Assembly (NCBI GenBank): GCA_017473015.1
Contig: JAFUNP010000023.1
Span: 1-64,000, forward strand
DNA length: 64,000 bases
Direction of reading: 5' to 3'
Source of the DNA: Oscillospiraceae bacterium
Lineage (GTDB): Bacteria > Bacillota > Clostridia > Oscillospirales > Ruminococcaceae
Below the pieces are notes generated by a model. It ran no database searches. It had not been told where the DNA came from and saw only the letters and a list, made by a program, of their open reading frames with translations. Shown in pieces: positions 41,747 through 50,258 of the stretch. A program made the position numbers and the translations under genes. Positions within the stretch are counted from its first letter, which is position 1; every line of letters begins with the position of its first letter.

Positions 41747-42274
41747 TTATTCCCACTCAGCTTTATGCTGTTCCCACCATTCCGGGAAGTTAGGGTCTTT
41801 AGGGGAAAGAGTTGGCTTTATATCTTTACTGATAACAGTGGTATCGTTTTCGGCCTTACTAAACGGATAGGAAAGAGCGACAGCTTTGTTGCAACCCAAG
41901 TAAAGCAACTCCTTCACAGCAGCTTCGGTTAAATTCCATACACTCCCTTGATAATTCGTTGAAAAATCTGCCATTGATAAACGATTTTTGAGACCTTTTC
42001 CTGTATGAACGGCAGAAAGCTGTCCATACAGATACCTTATGTTTCTCTCGTTTTTTAAAAGAGCATTTTCATCAAAGTCAACAACAAGTTCTTCTTCCTC
42101 TGAATAACCCATTATTCTTGAAAATAAAGCTGCTCTTGCTATTTCCTTGCTTTCCGCTTTTCGCAGGCATCTGTTAAATATTGCTTGTACATTACCTTCG
42201 TTCAAATCTGTTGGATGAAATGATTTTTCATTACTTTCTTGTTGAGCTTGCTTTATTCTATCTAATCGTCCCAT
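41747..42274 (-). CDS. Hypothetical 175-residue protein
   Basis: I do not recognise this family. It is soluble, with no signal or membrane segment. The middle contains LKNRLSMADFSTNYQGSVWNLTEAAVKELLYLGCNKAVALSYPFSKA. GGGAGG precedes the ATG and a good promoter lies upstream. Codon use is AT-richer than in its neighbours, and the flank is full of repeat and element debris, so it was probably acquired horizontally. Confidence 0.7.
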   Translation of the reverse strand: MGRLDRIKQAQQESNEKSFHPTDLNEGNVQAIFNRCLRKAESKEIARAALFSRIMGYSEEEELVVDFDENALLKNERNIRYLYGQLSAVHTGKGLKNRLSMADFSTNYQGSVWNLTEAAVKELLYLGCNKAVALSYPFSKAENDTTVISKDIKPTLSPKDPNFPEWWEQHKAEWE

Positions 42275-42334
42275 AATTGCCTCCCATTAACTTGTTAACT
42301 TCTAATTTTTCTTTCTGATTTCATATCTACAATC

Positions 42335-42362
42335 ATTATACTACGAAATTGTAAAAATACAA
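42335..42362 (-). promoter_or_regulatory. Promoter of the 175-residue hypothetical gene
   Basis: On the minus strand TTGTAT (42357-42362), a 16-base spacer and TATAAT (42335-42340), about 60 bases upstream of the ATG. Confidence 0.6.
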
Positions 42363-42637
42363 TTATCAAGGTGTATACTTCATCCAAATGCAATTCTGGC
42401 AAGGAATCCGGAGTTGCATTTTTTAGTATCACATTTTACTCACAATCCAACGCAGCTTATCTTGTCCGCAACTTCAGCGGGTCTTGGTGATGGTGGTGTT
42501 TTGAAGATTATTGCATATTATCCGCGCTGGCTTGGGTAAAGTATACTGATAAGCAATAAAAGAACGAACAGATACAAAGGCGCACTTCTATACACTTACT
42601 GCGTATACCCTGCGATGTACGGCCTTGCGCCGCACCA
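42363..42637. other. Intergenic debris with one hairpin
   Basis: No gene is convincing here. AAATGCAA...CCGGAGTTGCATTTTTT (about 42388-42425) forms a terminator-like hairpin for plus-strand transcription, with no intact gene before it. That suggests loss of a former neighbour. Confidence 0.45.
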
Positions 42638-42741
42638 AAGCCTCCCCTGTGTAAGGGGAGGTGCCCGCAGGGGCGGAGGGGTTGTCAATCCCTCAGTCAG
42701 CTTCGCTGACAGCTCCTTTTACACGAGGGAGCCTTGGGCGC
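42638..42741. repeat. MITE-like element with imperfect terminal inverted repeats
   Basis: The left end AAAGCCTCCCCTGTGTAAGG and the right end CCTTTTACACGAGGGAGCCTT are imperfect reverse complements. Inside are GTCAGCTTCGCTGAC and CCCGCAGGGGCGGAGGGGTT blocks. Such palindromic, GC-rich elements recur between genes in many clostridia. A related partial copy lies at 59591-59638. Confidence 0.6.
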
Positions 42742-42763
42742 ACCTACGCCACTGCAACAAACA

Positions 42764-42806
42764 AAACCGACCCATGATAATCATAGGTCGGTTTAACTGT
42801 TTTACG
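42764..42806. repeat. Hairpin plus 16-base sequence shared with the island
   Basis: AAACCGACC...GGTCGGTTT forms a stem around ATGAT/ATCAT. It runs straight into GTTTAACTGTTTTACG (42791-42806), which is identical to 12098-12113 beside the truncated polymerase gene. Confidence 0.5.
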
Positions 42807-42978
42807 GATACTCAACTAACGCGGGGGCTTTTCTGTCATTTCAATCGAAAATATCATTTATAAGAAGATTTTCCGGCTCACTTCGTTCATTCAGAATGGC
42901 AGCTTGGGGGGGTAAGTTCATAGAGCATGGCTTTTTAATTATCCTAATACCGTACGCTGAAGCTGATATACAGACAAA

Positions 42979-43006
42979 AAGCGTGTATCGGGTAGGATAC
43001 ACGCTT
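42979..43006 (-). terminator. Terminator of the suf operon
   Basis: An 11-base-pair perfect stem (AAGCGTGTATC 42979-42989 / GATACACGCTT 42996-43006) is followed on the minus strand by a run of T's. Confidence 0.85.
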
Positions 43007-43018
43007 GAATTATTCATA

Positions 43019-43948
43019 TTATTTCAGGAAGCCGGAGATAATCTGTTCTTCCGCTTCTTTTTCTGTCAGACCCAGTGTCATCAGCTTGATAAGCTGTTCG
43101 CCGGCGATTTTGCCGATGGCAGCTTCGTGAATGAGACTGGCTTCCACATGGTTCGCCTTGATTTCCGGCACGGCTGTAACTTTGGCATTGTTCATAACAA
43201 TGGCGTCACATTCTGTGTGGCCGCTGCAGGCATTGTTGCCGTAAACACGGGAGATGAATTCCTGGTAGGAGTCATCCTGTGCAACAGAACGGGAAACCAC
43301 ATGGGCAGAGCTGTTTTCGCCGTAAAGGTCAACTTCAAACTCTGTGATAGCTGTCTGGCTGCCGTGTGTCAGCAGTTTTTCGCCGATAATCAGTGTAGCG
43401 CCGTCTGCCAGCTTTGCAATTGTTTTGCGGTTTGTGGAGTCCACACCGCGAATCTGGGCTGTCTCCATTTCGAAATAACTGTTTTCACCCATTTCGATAA
43501 CGGTTACAGGGTTCATGATTTTTTCACCGCGGCCATCGCCGTAGCCATAGTGTTTTTCCACATATTTTACTTTTGCATTTTTGCCGATGAAAAAGCTGTG
43601 GATACCGTCGTGCTTGCTGGCAGCGTCGCCGCCGTTGTGGATGCCACAGCCTGCAACGATAACTACATCGCAGTCTTCACCTATGTGGAAATCGTTATAT
43701 ACCATTTCTTCTATACCGCTTTCGGACAGCAGTACAGGAATGTGAATACTTTCTTTTTTTGTACCCGGTTTGATGATAATATCAATACCGTCTTTATCTT
43801 CTTTGGAAACGATGTCAATATTGGCTGTAGTGTTGCGTGCAGCTGCTTTGCCGTTGGTACGGATATTGTAAGCGCCGGAAGGCACTTCGTGCAGGTCAGC
43901 CACCTGTTCCAGAAGATTCAGCTGAATTTTATCCAATTTCATTGCCAT
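43019..43948 (-). CDS. sufB: Minimal SufB/SufD-type Fe-S scaffold protein
   Basis: The 309-residue protein matches the SufBD beta-helix core (VIVAGCGIHNGGDAASKHDGIHSFFIG; NSYFEMETAQIRGVDSTNRKTIAKL; HTECDAIVMNNAKVTAVPEI; HEAAIGKIAGEQLIKLMTLGLTEKEAEEQII). It is much shorter than classical SufB (about 470 residues) because the N-terminal region is absent, as in the two-gene SufCB systems of anaerobes. It assembles Fe-S clusters with SufC. It starts 3 bases after sufC ends. Confidence 0.9.
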   Translation of the reverse strand: MAMKLDKIQLNLLEQVADLHEVPSGAYNIRTNGKAAARNTTANIDIVSKEDKDGIDIIIKPGTKKESIHIPVLLSESGIEEMVYNDFHIGEDCDVVIVAGCGIHNGGDAASKHDGIHSFFIGKNAKVKYVEKHYGYGDGRGEKIMNPVTVIEMGENSYFEMETAQIRGVDSTNRKTIAKLADGATLIIGEKLLTHGSQTAITEFEVDLYGENSSAHVVSRSVAQDDSYQEFISRVYGNNACSGHTECDAIVMNNAKVTAVPEIKANHVEASLIHEAAIGKIAGEQLIKLMTLGLTEKEAEEQIISGFLK

Positions 43949-43951
43949 AGT

Positions 43952-44668
43952 TTACTCCTTAATCTGAGGACATACTGTAGCCACGCCCAGAATCTGAGGC
44001 ATGATTTCGTCCTTTGTACCTGTCTGTGCTATTTCGCCGTCTTTCAGCAGCACGATTTTGTCGGCGATGTCCAGAATTCTTTCCTGATGGGAGATAATCA
44101 GGATATTGCCTTTGATATTTTCGTGCATAGCTTCGAACACCCTGATAAGGCTGTTGAAGCTCCACAGGTCGATACCTGCTTCCGGTTCGTCAAACAGGGA
44201 CAGCTTTGTACTGCGGGCCAGAATCATGGCGATTTCAATTCTTTTCAGTTCGCCGCCGGACAGAGATGCATTTACCTCACGGTTAATGTAGTCACGGGCG
44301 CACAGACCAACCTCTGACAGGTAGTTGCAGGCTTCTGTAAAGTTGATTTTTCTGCCTGCTGCCAGGTTGATAAGGTCTTTTACAGTGATACCTTTGAAAC
44401 GCACAGGCTGCTGGAAAGCAAAGCTGATACCTGCTTTTGCACGCTCTGTGATGTTCATTTCTGTGATGTCCTGACCGTCCAGCAGAATCTGGCCGGAGGT
44501 AGGTGTGATGATACCGGCGATGATTTTTGCCAGTGTGGATTTGCCGGAACCGTTAGGACCGGTGATAACCACAAATCTTTCATCGATTGTGAGATTTATA
44601 TTTTTCAGAATATCCTTTGTTCTGCCGTTGTCGGATACTGAATAACTGATATTTTTTAACTCTAACAT
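43952..44668 (-). CDS. sufC: Fe-S assembly ATPase SufC
   Basis: The 238-residue protein is a stand-alone ABC ATPase: Walker A GPNGSGKST (about 38-46), Q-loop FAFQQPVRFKG, signature LSGGELKRIEIA, Walker B LSLFDEPEAGIDLW and the switch His in ISHQ. The Q-loop phrase QQP and the DEPEAGID form are typical of SufC. It powers remodelling of the SufB scaffold. It is the first gene of the two-gene operon; the upstream leader contains AT-rich repeats but no confident promoter. Confidence 0.94.
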   Translation of the reverse strand: MLELKNISYSVSDNGRTKDILKNINLTIDERFVVITGPNGSGKSTLAKIIAGIITPTSGQILLDGQDITEMNITERAKAGISFAFQQPVRFKGITVKDLINLAAGRKINFTEACNYLSEVGLCARDYINREVNASLSGGELKRIEIAMILARSTKLSLFDEPEAGIDLWSFNSLIRVFEAMHENIKGNILIISHQERILDIADKIVLLKDGEIAQTGTKDEIMPQILGVATVCPQIKE

Positions 44669-44980
44669 TTTTTACTCCGTAAAGTTTTTTTATTCATAAT
44701 AAGTACACAGCGGTACAACATTATTATTATACAATAGTCTGTGATAAAATGCCATAGTTAATTTTATATCATACAGGATATTTATTGCTTTTTATCACAA
44801 TTTTAATATATACTTTTTTGGTAGATTTTTCAAGTTATATGTGATTATATCACAATTTTTCCCGGTTAGCCGCAAAAGCAAACAGACACAACAAATATTT
44901 TCACGGTACTGCAGGGATATTCTGTTGAAGAACAGCCGCTTTTCTGTTAAGATAAAATCTGACAGATAAGGAGAGGTATT
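44669..44980. other. Divergent intergenic region between sufC and the QueG-like gene
   Basis: About 310 AT-rich bases. A TATAAT-like block on the minus strand near 44727-44733 may serve sufC, but no well-spaced -35 box was found. No gene or structured RNA stands out. Confidence 0.4.
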
Positions 44981-45640
44981 ATGAGAGAAAAACTGACAGA
45001 GCGAATGAAAGAACTGGGTATAAGCGATGTGGGCTTCTGCCAGGTGACAGACGGCCCGTCCGGGCTGAACAACGCCATGAGCATAGTTGTGAAACTGTCC
45101 GATGCCATAATCGACGAAATAGAGACACAGCCTACCCACACATATTTCAACCACTACCGTACAGTGAACTTTTTTATAGACCAGTGTCTGCTGCAGGCTG
45201 GGCTGCTGCTGGAGAAAAACGGATACAAATTTATTACTGTGGCCGCCAGCCAGAGTATAAATGACGAGGGCTGGCTTTACCGTGGCCGCTATTCCCACAA
45301 GGCTGTGGCACGCCAGGCCGGTCTGGGCAGCATAGGCAAAAGCTGTCTGTTTCTCCACAAGGATTATGGTCCGAGAGTAAGACTAGGCACAATTTTCACC
45401 GATGCGCCTTTTGAAAATCCGGTGCGGCTGCCACCCAACCCATGCACCGGCTGTAACATATGCAAAGAAAAATGCCCGTCCGGCGCAATAAGCGGCAAAA
45501 TGTGGGTGCCTGGCATGGAAAGGGAAGAATTTTTCAACCGGGACAAATGCTCCAATCATATGAAACGCGAATACAAACATATAGGCCGTGGGGCAGTGTG
45601 CGGTCTGTGCATAAAGTACTGTCCGCTGAACAAAAGATAA
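44981..45640 (+). CDS. Short epoxyqueuosine reductase-like Fe-S protein
   Basis: The 219-residue protein resembles the N-terminal and ferredoxin parts of QueG (IGKSCLFLHKDYGPRVRLGTIFTDAP, then CTGCNICKEKCPSGAISG and CGLCIKYCPLNKR). QueG proper is about 380 residues and also needs a cobalamin-binding face; this protein lacks the C-terminal HEAT-like region. It is more likely one of the shorter 4Fe-4S paralogues of anaerobes with unknown substrate than the tRNA queuosine enzyme. AGGAGAGG precedes the ATG. Confidence 0.8.
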   Translation: MREKLTERMKELGISDVGFCQVTDGPSGLNNAMSIVVKLSDAIIDEIETQPTHTYFNHYRTVNFFIDQCLLQAGLLLEKNGYKFITVAASQSINDEGWLYRGRYSHKAVARQAGLGSIGKSCLFLHKDYGPRVRLGTIFTDAPFENPVRLPPNPCTGCNICKEKCPSGAISGKMWVPGMEREEFFNRDKCSNHMKREYKHIGRGAVCGLCIKYCPLNKR

Positions 45641-45737
45641 GACAGGGACAGATGTTTTATATAACTGCATTTTAAACAGTGGGCGGATAATATCCGCCCA
45701 CTGCGTGTATAATTTAATCTGTTCTGTCATTTGGGCG

Positions 45738-45764
45738 GAGATTCTTCACTGCGCTCAGAATGAC
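45738..45764. repeat. Intergenic palindromic repeat (GAGATTCTTC...CTCAGAATGAC)
   Basis: A 27-base unit with GAGATTCTTC and CTCAGAATGAC ends recurs at 55803-55834 and 62622-62657. It is a short interspersed element of the type found between genes in many clostridia. Confidence 0.6.
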
Positions 45765-45839
45765 ACTGATTTATATTGGTCTTTCCATATTTGTTGAATA
45801 ATCTGATTTAAAAACTGAAATAATACGGATAACAATACA

Positions 45840-45878
45840 AAAAGCGATGCATTTTCATTTCGGCAAGGCATCGCTTTT
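45840..45878 (-). terminator. Terminator of the SGNH hydrolase gene
   Basis: An 11-base-pair stem (AAAAGCGATGC 45840-45850 / GCATCGCTTTT 45868-45878), with TTTTTG following on the minus strand. Confidence 0.75.
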
Positions 45879-45897
45879 AGATTTACTTTATTCCGTT

Positions 45898-46881
45898 TTA
45901 TACCGGCTGTACTTCCTCCGCTGCAGGCGCCGCTGTAACATAAGGATTCCACGGGGCATACAGTGTGTGGGTGATAAGATAATCCAGCCATTGCTGGTAG
46001 CCGGACGGTGTCAGATGATAGCCGTCTGCCCGGGCGATTTCGCTGCGCAGATAACCGGAATCATCTTTAAGCACATCATACAGATTTATAAGACCCAGGC
46101 CTTTGTTGCGGCACATCTGGGCAATCAGCTGGTTTGCCTCGTAAATGCGGTCAAAGGACAGCTGTGGTTTCTGTATGCTTGTTCTGTATGTGGTAGGCGT
46201 GATAGTAGTCACATAAATAACAGTGTTTGGGGTTGTCCGGCGGATTTTGTCTATCAGCTGTTCATAGCTGGCGATAAATTCCTGAGGAGTCATGCCCATC
46301 AGGGCGTTTGTACCCAGGGTGATGTACATTTTCCCCGGCTGGCGCTGTTCAATTACAGCCCACACATCTACAAGGCCTTCACCGGCATCAATTTTTACAC
46401 CAGGCTGCAGGAATGTTCGGGGAGAAGTGCTTTTCTGGGTAAGATACACTGCTTTGGAGTCTTTCAGTGTGAGAGAACCGGTGCGTGTGTATACTTTGAA
46501 GCCGTCTGCCAGACTGTCCCCCAGAAAGATAACATCATCAAAATAGCTGATGGCCACAGGGTCGCTTTCAGGTACCCGCACCATATCTATTTCCGGTATG
46601 GTGTTTTCCAGGTTTATGGTCTGTGCCACTTCGCCGGTATATCCGTACCATTTGTCTATCTGTTTGGAAACATCGGTGTTTGGCTGCTGTATATGTAATA
46701 CTGTGTGAGTCCGGCCTGTTTCCACTGTGGCATCACCGGGTACTATCATACCCTCTACCAGTTTCACCATGCCAAAAGCCATGGCAACCACAGCTACACC
46801 CATAACTGCCAGACGCAGCATTTTCTTTCTTCTTCTGCGGCGTTTGCGCCGTTTCTTTTCTTCCGGTGTATATTTAGCCAC
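45898..46881 (-). CDS. Membrane-anchored SGNH/GDSL hydrolase
   Basis: The 327-residue protein starts with a very basic stretch (KKRRKRRRRRKK), then one membrane helix at about residues 26-44, then an extracytoplasmic SGNH domain: FLGDSLADGF (nucleophile Ser), LGTNALMGM (Asn block) and ADGYHLTPSGY (Asp/His). It probably deacetylates or deacylates a cell-envelope glycan. The start is a GTG at 46881 with GGAGTGAT upstream. Confidence 0.88.
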   Translation of the reverse strand: MAKYTPEEKKRRKRRRRRKKMLRLAVMGVAVVAMAFGMVKLVEGMIVPGDATVETGRTHTVLHIQQPNTDVSKQIDKWYGYTGEVAQTINLENTIPEIDMVRVPESDPVAISYFDDVIFLGDSLADGFKVYTRTGSLTLKDSKAVYLTQKSTSPRTFLQPGVKIDAGEGLVDVWAVIEQRQPGKMYITLGTNALMGMTPQEFIASYEQLIDKIRRTTPNTVIYVTTITPTTYRTSIQKPQLSFDRIYEANQLIAQMCRNKGLGLINLYDVLKDDSGYLRSEIARADGYHLTPSGYQQWLDYLITHTLYAPWNPYVTAAPAAEEVQPV

Positions 46882-47084
46882 ATCATCACTCCTTCCAACT
46901 TTTTATTATATATCTCGTCCCTGTCGGTTTCAAGCGAAAACAGGGCTGTTGTAATTCATATTATATTCTATAGATTATTGATTTTCAATAATTCATCCAT
47001 ATTTTTCACAAAGAATTACAATATTGTAATATCTGCATTTTATGGTAAAATTATAGGCAATAAACAACTTTTACAGGAGATACT

Positions 47085-48116
47085 ATGGACAAACAGTTAT
47101 TTGGTATTGACAAAAATGGCAACGAAATTTACCGTTACACTCTGACAGACGAAAAGGGCAACAGCCTGTCTGTACTGAACTATGGTGCAACTATCCAAAG
47201 CCTGATTATCACCGATAAAAACGGCGTAAAAAAAGATGTGGTACTGGGTTTTGATAATCTGGAACAGTATGAAGATGACACCGACCGCACTTACTTCGGC
47301 GCTGTATGCGGCCGTGTAGCCAACCGAATAGCCAACGGCGAATTTTATATTGAGGGTGAAAAATACACTCTGGTTCAGAACAACAACGGTCACTGTCTGC
47401 ACGGCGGCAAAGACGGTTTTGACAAAAAGTTTTTTGACCTGACTGATGCAGAAGACGATTATATGACCTTTTCCACTTTCAGCATGGACGGCGAAGAAGG
47501 CTTCCCCGGAAACCTGTCTCTGAGCGTGAAGTACACATTACGCAATGGTTTGCTGATGATAGAATATCTGGCCTCAACCACTGCCACCTGCCCGGTGAGC
47601 CTGTCCAATCACACATATTTCAATCTGGCCGGTGAGGGCGACATACGCAGCCACCGCCTGCAGCTGAACAGCCATTACTATATGGAAGTGGACGAAAATG
47701 TGCTGACCACAGGCATGGTACTGCCGGTAAAGGGCACAGAATTTGACTTCACTACAGAAAAAGAGCTGGGACCTGCCATCGATGCAGCAGCCACAGCACA
47801 GCCAGCAGTAAAAGGCATAGACCACCATTTCTTCTGTGACAACGCTCTCAGCGAATACCGCCGTTTCGGCACGCTGTCCGCCCCGGACGGCAGTCTGAAA
47901 ATGGATATTTTCACAAACCAGTGCGGCGCACAGATTTATACAGCTAACTTCACACCACAGATGCCTGCAAAAGACAGACAGGCCGGCAGAAACTGCGGCA
48001 TCGCCATAGAAACACAGTATCCGCCAAACAATCTGAACTTTTCACACCTGCCGAATATGCTGCTCCACCGCGGAGAAACATATTACCACAAAACAGGCTT
48101 CAGATTTTATTACTGA
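47085..48116 (+). CDS. galM: Aldose 1-epimerase (mutarotase)
   Basis: The 343-residue protein is the usual size. It has the two active-site histidines in NNNGHCLHGGKDGFDKK and SNHTYFNLAG, and the catalytic Glu in AIETQYPPNNLNF. It interconverts alpha and beta hexose anomers in the cytoplasm. AGGAGA precedes the ATG. It stands alone rather than in a gal operon. Confidence 0.94.
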   Translation: MDKQLFGIDKNGNEIYRYTLTDEKGNSLSVLNYGATIQSLIITDKNGVKKDVVLGFDNLEQYEDDTDRTYFGAVCGRVANRIANGEFYIEGEKYTLVQNNNGHCLHGGKDGFDKKFFDLTDAEDDYMTFSTFSMDGEEGFPGNLSLSVKYTLRNGLLMIEYLASTTATCPVSLSNHTYFNLAGEGDIRSHRLQLNSHYYMEVDENVLTTGMVLPVKGTEFDFTTEKELGPAIDAAATAQPAVKGIDHHFFCDNALSEYRRFGTLSAPDGSLKMDIFTNQCGAQIYTANFTPQMPAKDRQAGRNCGIAIETQYPPNNLNFSHLPNMLLHRGETYYHKTGFRFYY

Positions 48117-48131
48117 TAAAACCACACACAC

Positions 48132-48157
48132 AAAAAGCTCCCCGCGGGGAGCTTTTT
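48132..48157. terminator. Bidirectional terminator between galM and trmB
   Basis: AAAAAGCTCCCC/GGGGAGCTTTTT form a 12-base-pair perfect stem with A- and T-runs on either side. Confidence 0.9.
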
Positions 48158-48811
48158 TTACGCTTTATTCACTGCAATCAGACCTTTGATTTTTATACCC
48201 TGCTCGGTAAACATTTTTTCATGTTCTGTCACAATATTTTCCGGCAGAGGATTTTCTGCCATATCGTAGGTGATAAACTCGATTTCAAAACCGGCTTCTG
48301 CAAAATAGTCCAGACTTTCAGTAAACAGCTCATCGTCGTCAGTTTTGAAGTAAATTTTGCCGCCGGGCTTCAGGAATGTTTTGTAGTTGTTCAGCTGTCT
48401 GGTATGAGTCAGACGGCGTTTTTTGTGGCGGTCCTTGGGCCATGGGTTGCAGAAATTGATGTAAATTTCTTCGATTGTGTCCTGTGGGCTTACCACCAGC
48501 GGAATTCTTTCAATATCAAAGGCTGTGATTTTCACATTGGGGCAGTGGGTGCTGCCGTAAACTGCCTCGATATTTCTTTTGGCTATGGCCAGCACTTCGC
48601 TTTTTATGTCAAAGGCTATCCAGTTTTTTTCCGGATGCATAAAGGCCTTCTGGCTGATAAAGCCGCCTTTGCCGCATCCCAGTTCCATACACAGGGGTTG
48701 TTCTTTATCAAAGGCTGCCTGCCAGTTTTCGTAAAAATCGTGGGGATTTTTGATATAAACCTCGCTGGCATCCAGCTCCGGACGGGCCCATGGTTTTCTG
48801 CGCATTCTCAT
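48158..48811 (-). CDS. trmB: tRNA (guanine-N7-)-methyltransferase
   Basis: The 217-residue protein has the SAM motif MELGCGKGGFI (about 41-51), the acidic DIKSEVLA block and the TrmB signature NFCNPWPKDRHKKRRL with the catalytic Asp. It forms m7G46 in the variable loop of tRNAs. AAGGAGA precedes the ATG. Confidence 0.95.
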   Translation of the reverse strand: MRMRRKPWARPELDASEVYIKNPHDFYENWQAAFDKEQPLCMELGCGKGGFISQKAFMHPEKNWIAFDIKSEVLAIAKRNIEAVYGSTHCPNVKITAFDIERIPLVVSPQDTIEEIYINFCNPWPKDRHKKRRLTHTRQLNNYKTFLKPGGKIYFKTDDDELFTESLDYFAEAGFEIEFITYDMAENPLPENIVTEHEKMFTEQGIKIKGLIAVNKA

Positions 48812-48890
48812 TTATATATATCTCCTTGAATATCAGTATACAGTTAATTCCGGTGTTTTTATAAATATATCATTTTAGCCGGCAATAGTA

Positions 48891-48924
48891 AAGGGCAGTG
48901 TGCAAAAAACGCACCGCTGCCCTT
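48891..48924 (-). terminator. Terminator of the MFS gene
   Basis: AAGGGCAG/CTGCCCTT, extended by GTGC/GCAC, lies between trmB upstream sequence and the MFS gene's 3' end. Confidence 0.7.
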
Positions 48925-48944
48925 TTTCCGTTAGCTCCGTATTT

Positions 48945-50111
48945 CTATACTTTTTTCAGCTTTTTATCAGTAATTTTTGCCATTATCAGCACAGCAAAGC
49001 CTATGGCTGTGACGGTGCAGGCAAAAACATACATGGCGCCAAGACCAAATCTGTCCTGCAATATACCGCCCAGCACATTCCCCAGAGTAGAGCCAAAGCC
49101 GCTGGTAACAATACCTATCATAGCCTGACCCATAACCTGGTCTTCCGGAGCCAGATTATAGATAACATAGTAAGTAACCACCGCAGTCAGCAGGCCGTAG
49201 GACACAGACTGGAACAGCAGGCCGGCAATCAGCACCGGCAGATTAGGCGCAAGACAGATGGTAAAGTTTCTGGCCACATAAGCCAGGCCGCCTATAGCAA
49301 TAAGTGTAAGGCTGTCCACCTTTTTCATCCAGCGTGAAGCCATGGCCATGACAGGCATTTCACTGAGTGCCATAATAAACACCGCCATGCCGTACATGGA
49401 AGTACTACCGCCCAGGCTGGTAACAATATTTGACAGATAGGTACCCAGACAGCTGTGAGCGGACAGGCAGAACGCAAAGCCTATCAGCACCATAAAATAC
49501 ACTCGGTATTTTCTGATAATATCAAATACAGTACCGCTTTTTTCACCTTTCTTCGCTGCAGAGGCGGATTCCGGCATGGATTTTATCAGCAGCAGCATTG
49601 CCGCTGTGGAAGCCATAAACCCCACAGCCAGTACCAATGGGCTGAAAAAGTCTACCATCGGCCCCATAACCAGTGCAGTGATTGCCCATGAGGCACTGCC
49701 CAGTCCCCTGGCAAAGCCAAAATCAATATCCTCCCCGCCCTGCATATAGCCGCCGGCTATAACCTGAGGAAAAGATGCAGATGCCACATACAGCGCATAC
49801 ATCACCGTGTAGCCCACAACTACTACAGAAGGGGGCAACGGCAGAAAAGCTATCAGCACAAATCCCACGGACAGCAGGCTGTAAATAGCCGCAGTCATTC
49901 TGCGTGCAGTCAGTTTTTCATATTTTATTATAAGCGAGGACAGATACGGGGACAGCAGAATGGAAGAAACACAGCCAACCCCTGTCACCACACCAATCAT
50001 GGTGTTTGACACAGCTTTGTACTGGAGAAATACTGCTACAAAACCGGCCATACAGCAGCCTACTATACAGAAAAGAAAATAAAAAAGATTATATTTATTT
50101 TTTAATGACAT
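48945..50111 (-). CDS. Major facilitator superfamily transporter
   Basis: The 388-residue protein has twelve hydrophobic segments. The C-terminal half has LAPEDQVMGQAMIGIVTSGFGSTLGNVLGG, which recalls the nucleoside/lactose-permease-like MFS group. No specific substrate can be assigned. GAGAGGTGA precedes the ATG. It is divergent from the ABC exporter pair, so the two loci may share control. Confidence 0.85.
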   Translation of the reverse strand: MSLKNKYNLFYFLFCIVGCCMAGFVAVFLQYKAVSNTMIGVVTGVGCVSSILLSPYLSSLIIKYEKLTARRMTAAIYSLLSVGFVLIAFLPLPPSVVVVGYTVMYALYVASASFPQVIAGGYMQGGEDIDFGFARGLGSASWAITALVMGPMVDFFSPLVLAVGFMASTAAMLLLIKSMPESASAAKKGEKSGTVFDIIRKYRVYFMVLIGFAFCLSAHSCLGTYLSNIVTSLGGSTSMYGMAVFIMALSEMPVMAMASRWMKKVDSLTLIAIGGLAYVARNFTICLAPNLPVLIAGLLFQSVSYGLLTAVVTYYVIYNLAPEDQVMGQAMIGIVTSGFGSTLGNVLGGILQDRFGLGAMYVFACTVTAIGFAVLIMAKITDKKLKKV

Positions 50112-50258
50112 TATTCATCACCTCTCGGGTGTATGTTATAGTCCTTTATTGCAAATTTGTCAATATAAAAAATGTGTAAAAAATTGTGCATTTTGTGCTT
50201 TTGTTTTTATACTTTTATAGTATAATATAGACAGAATTAAATCTGACGGGATATATTT

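Noticed and set aside
42896..44317. Long plus-strand open frame (473 codons)
   Set aside because: It is antisense to sufB and sufC, and its Cys/Phe/His-rich composition is typical of reversed coding sequence.
44981..45640. True QueG epoxyqueuosine reductase
   Set aside because: At 219 residues it lacks the C-terminal region of QueG, so only a QueG-like label is justified.
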